This document shows positions 7,233 through 10,000 of a DNA stretch of 10,000 bases, piece by piece (position 1 is the stretch's first letter; each line of letters opens with the position of its first letter). The stretch lies in NCBI GenBank assembly GCA_037447655.1, contig JBBHKE010003275.1, positions 1-10,000 of the forward strand, read 5' to 3'. This DNA comes from Zygnema cylindricum. Its lineage: Eukaryota > Streptophyta > Zygnematophyceae > Zygnematales > Zygnemataceae. The notes under the pieces are model-generated. The model saw only the letters and a program-made list of their open reading frames with translations. It was not told where the DNA came from and did not search any database. The translations under genes and the position numbers were made by a program.

Positions 7233-7597
7233 CTATTGGCAGAATCATCTGAAATATGCATGTGCGTTTCTACTTGTATTTTGTATATTGTGGCAAATTT
7301 CAAGCCCTAGTGTGAGTCTGCTTTGCTAGGGGCTTCATTGTGAAGTTGGTCAGATTTATCAAAGTTCTGGCAAACTATTTTTCTGCAAATTTGAATAAGT
7401 GATATGATAATTCTATTTGGTATTTTTATATGAAATTTTGTGTGAATACTAAGTGGCCTACAAACTATCATTTCATGTAGTTTCACCCTGTTTTGTTTCA
7501 TCTGTAGAATTCCGAGTGGATTCAAAGTAGGCTATTTTTGGGGAAGTCTGTGGTGCTTCCGAGGGTAAATCCATGGTTGGAAATGGCTATTGACAAC

Positions 7598-8310
7598 AAA
7601 AGAGAAGGGTGGCAGATTAAGAGGAAGACGGTGATACATAGGGAGAGGTAAAATAAGAGGGAGAGAAAAGAGGAGAGGAGAGGATGAGGGAGATGGAGAG
7701 TGGTGGCAGATCGAGAAAAGAGTCAGAGATGGAGAAAAAAAGGTAAACTGAGAGGGAGAGGTAGAGGCAAAATGTGAGAGAGAGGGAAAATTTGAGGTAG
7801 AGGAAGAGGGAGTCAAAGATTTAGAGGGAGAGGGAAATGTAGATTGGGAAAGAGATGGAGAGGGAAAAAGAGAGGCAAACTGAAAGGGAGAGGGAGACGG
7901 AGAAGGAAGTGGAGAGGCAGTTTGAGAGGGAGTATAAAAGGGAGAGGGAGGGGAAAAGGGATAGACTGAAAGAGAGAAAGAGAGGAAATATAGGAGGCGA
8001 GAATGAGAAGAAGAGGTAAATTGAGAGGGAGAACAAGAGAGGGTGGTTGAGGGATTAACGCATCGAAAGGGACATAATGAGAGGGAAGAGGGGGGGGGGG
8101 AAAAGGGGGGCGAGAGAGGGTAACGTAAATAAGGGGGGGAGAGAGAAAAAGGGACAAAAGACAAAGAGAAGAGAGGGAGCGACATTTTGAGAGGGATGGA
8201 GAGGGGAAAGTAGGAGAGCGGCAGATGTAGAGAGACAGATGGGGGGGGAGGGAAAGAAGGCAAACCTGGAGAGATGGGGAGGCGAGGGATATGGAGAGGC
8301 GATATAGAAT
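7598..8310 (+). repeat. Long purine-rich array joined to copy B
   Basis: About 700 bp are overwhelmingly A and G on this strand. A loose unit around GAGG[C/T]AAA[C/T]TGAGAGGGAGAGG recurs near 7647, 7741, 7871, 7914 and 8012, so it looks like a degenerate minisatellite. The right end (from about 8203) is shared with the left end of copy A, where only about 75 bp of it remain. Because stop codons of the complement need pyrimidines on this strand, long Ser/Pro/Leu-rich minus-strand frames (up to 301 codons at 7532-8437) arise automatically and are not genes. Confidence 0.9.
8090..8139 (+). other. G-run cluster with quadruplex potential
   Basis: Runs of 11 G (8090-8100), 6 G (8105-8110), 3 G (8118-8120) and 7 G (8133-8139) lie within 50 bases. 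This fits the four-run pattern for an intramolecular G-quadruplex, although one loop is 12 bases long; splitting the 11-G run gives shorter loops. Confidence 0.65.
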
Positions 8311-9173
8311 CCATGGAGGCGAAATGAAACTGGCGGCGGAATGTTCGCTTGTTTTTGTTGGATACATTCCAAAATAACGCCCCAAACGTTAGATCTCTTT
8401 GGGATGAAAAACATACGCCTGGTTTTGATTCATCCAAAACAAATCTTATTTTTTGGGATTGTCTGCATTTAGCGTTTCATCGCCCCAAATATCACCAACG
8501 CCAAATGTTGTTAGTTTATTCTATTTAATTCAGTGATTAACTCTAATTTGTGTTTTTTTTGGCACATTAACCCCATATTAACGTACAACTGTATTGTATT
8601 TTGTGGTTGGGACCATATTACAATAGACTTTTAGGCTAAATGGGACCATTAACACCAAAATAGCATAAACTTATACACAAAATTATTCGGAACCACAAAA
8701 TAGCATTAAAATTCACCATAACTGTTTACAAGAAAGTTAGTTGAAGTTGAAACCATATATATCAGAGTTCTCAATTATACATTGGCGCGACATTTAATTC
8801 AGTTATGTTTATTTACTGAAAAAGAATTACTTTCCACATGTGAATATGTTTGATGTTCCTACGGTCAACCACACGGTTTTTGGACAAATATGTGAGAAAA
8901 TGTGACATTTTACAATCTGGTTTGATCATTATTATAGACCGTCAGGGTCGCTAATTTTATAAATTGTACCTATTTATTGAAAAAGTTATTTAAAAAGGTA
9001 TACTTTTGTATGGTTTGACAACAACAGTACACCACACTATTTAAATGACAATGTACTTTCATCTTGTACGGTCATTAGAAAAGAACCTTAAATGGCGTAA
9101 AAGAACAAACAAAATATTTTATGCTATTTAAGAATTAAGGAAAAAAATAGGTTACTTTGAATAACATTCATTT

Positions 9174-9224
9174 ACGCTAATAATGATTCATGGTGTACAA
9201 TACACCGCAAATGGTTATTAGCGT
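9174..9224 (+). repeat. Inverted repeat, first of a pair, copy B
   Basis: ACGCTAATAA (9174-9183) is the exact complement of TTATTAGCGT (9215-9224), and inside it GGTGTA (9192-9197) pairs with TACACC (9201-9206). It is the counterpart of 3672-3702. Its left arm begins a 19-bp direct repeat, also found at 9400-9418. Confidence 0.75.
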
Positions 9225-9399
9225 AGAAGTTTTTTTTTAGCGTATATGAATAATTACTGTTATTAATGCTAATTGGGAATTCGAAAATTTTCAAATAAAT
9301 CATTTACTCTAATTAGATATTAGGTATTTTTTGAATAGTATGGATAGTTTATCCGAGAATTTGGGAAAAAATAAAGGGGGAACCAAATTAGCATTCAAT

Positions 9400-9427
9400 A
9401 CGCTAATAATGATTCATGAAGTGAATC
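9400..9427 (+). repeat. 19-bp direct repeat partner and short palindrome, copy B
   Basis: ACGCTAATAATGATTCATG at 9400-9418 is identical to 9174-9192, 226 bp to the left. GATTCA (9411-9416) and TGAATC (9422-9427) form the counterpart of the palindrome at 3896-3912. Confidence 0.8.
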
Positions 9428-9546
9428 TTACGTTTTTCGGGCTCTATGAACCTCTAATGTCGCTTTCGCCCATTAAGAGAGATCCACGTCGGCCCCCCTT
9501 AATCATTTTGTTTTACTACGCGGCGCGCCGTGCGGCCGTAAAAATG

Positions 9547-9561
9547 TATATATATATATAT
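9547..9561 (+). repeat. TA dinucleotide run
   Basis: Fifteen bases of alternating T and A. The matching place in copy A (near 4033) has only a short, interrupted version, so the run expanded in this copy or shrank in the other. Confidence 0.8.
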
Positions 9562-9753
9562 GTTTAAGGTTATTAATTATTTTGTGGTTTTATTTATATA
9601 AAAACACCAAACCACACTCTAAAAAACCCTAAACGAGTAAACCTTAACCAGATACCTGGTAGGTATCTTGTCAGTGGTGAACTTACGGCGTATTTCGAAT
9701 ACACGGTAGTTCACACGGTTTACCACACAGAGGAAACTTGTAACATACCTTCT

Positions 9754-10000
9754 TTAAATCTCCGTCGACTTAAAACATTTATAATCTACGCCGTCAAGGC
9801 TCAAAAAAGTTTCATATAAACGGTATGCTATAATGTCTCGTAATGAATATGTACCAAATTGGAGACTATGTACCTTGATTTTATATTCCAATTTTTTACG
9901 CATAATATCCAAATAATCAATGTTGGGTGAAGATTCGGCAAGATATTTGAATTGTCCGGTAAAGATTATGGACATATTGGAGTAAAGGTTCACTAAAGTT
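9754..10000 (-). pseudogene. Minus-strand open frame in copy B, open to the window edge
   Basis: On the complement, the frame is open from the window edge to TAA at 9754-9756, 81 codons, with no ATG before the internal Met at the NMSIIF stretch. It shares SSPNI, LEYKIKV, SLQFGTYSL, DIIAYRL and FKSTEI with the frame at 4393-4623 in copy A, and the stops fall within one codon of each other. The duplicated unit 1 of copy A (stop at 4232-4234) reads the same end, FKSTEI plus one residue. Composition is not low-complexity. I recognise no family. If real, it would be the C-terminal end of a longer protein encoded to the right of the window. Confidence 0.28.

Larger units (their letters stand above)
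6290..7597. other. Stretch without a recognisable gene
   Basis: I find no supported coding region, RNA gene or match to the two long repeat copies. Small structures include GTAGATCTAC at 6333-6342, an imperfect hairpin ATACC-CGAA/TTCG-GGTAT near 6354-6375, the strong hairpin at 6893-6921, a two-unit 18-bp repeat at 7157-7192 and a 7-bp stem at 7212-7232. Frames at 6605-6871 (plus) and 7307-7525 (minus) have no recognisable content. Confidence 0.65.
8203..10000 (+). repeat. Long dispersed repeat, copy B (runs off the window)
   Basis: Direct-orientation partner of 2689-4641. The offset is about 5,512 bases in the left part and 5,358 after the single 161-bp-type unit, as expected if copy A gained one unit. 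It lacks the NotI-containing stretch found near 3437 in copy A and has a longer TA run at 9547-9561. Open frames inside it on the plus strand, such as 9331-9567, are closed by TGA in copy A and are therefore not taken as genes. Confidence 0.93.

Noticed and set aside
7532-8437. 301-codon minus-strand frame rich in Ser, Pro, Leu and Phe, with shorter overlapping frames
   Set aside because: It is the complement of a purine array. Stops on that strand need pyrimidines in the plus strand, so long open frames are automatic. The part outside the array is not kept open in copy A in the same frame.
9331-9567. 78-codon plus-strand frame in copy B
   Set aside because: Copy A has a TGA a few codons after the matching start, and the end of the frame is a TA microsatellite.
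1-10000. CRISPR array, tRNA or rRNA genes, bacterial operons
   Set aside because: No regularly spaced identical repeats, no cloverleaf or conserved rRNA blocks seen, and gene structure and signals are eukaryotic.

Overview
This is nuclear-type DNA from a eukaryote that I cannot name. The evidence is the decayed 3' part of a chromodomain Ty3/Gypsy retrotransposon (chromovirus) with an LTR-like block, followed by long AT-rich, gene-poor DNA made mostly of diverged repeats. There are no bacterial operons, ribosome binding sites or RNA genes. Chromoviruses occur in plants, algae, oomycetes, fungi and animals, so they do not settle the lineage. I see no intact host gene.

Layout. Positions 1 to about 2688 are the right-hand part of the retrotransposon: the integrase C-terminal region and chromodomain (two TGA stops and two frameshifts), then an extra reading frame of roughly 400 codons (957-2154) between pol and the LTR, broken by three in-frame TAG codons and one frameshift. 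A polypurine tract follows, then an LTR-like block with a TATA box and an AATAAA signal. From 2689 to at least 4641 lies a copy (A) of a long repeat. A second copy (B) in the same orientation runs from 8203 to the window end and beyond. The copies look about 80-85% identical by eye. Copy A carries a 161-bp tandem duplication that copy B lacks. Copy B is preceded by a purine-rich array of about 700 bp with long G runs.

Between the copies, 4642-5749 is very AT-rich with small tandem duplications and pyrimidine or purine tracts. The stretch 5750-6290 is a less AT-rich island with an 18-bp tandem repeat, perfect palindromes and a weak interrupted open frame. The stretch 6290-7597 holds no recognisable gene but has a perfect 13-bp stem hairpin at 6893-6921.

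The most interesting items are the extra retrotransposon reading frame with its three TAG codons, and the long repeat family, with conserved palindromes, a lineage-specific internal duplication and a minus-strand frame that stays open in both copies. Identities are by-eye estimates; nothing was searched against a database.
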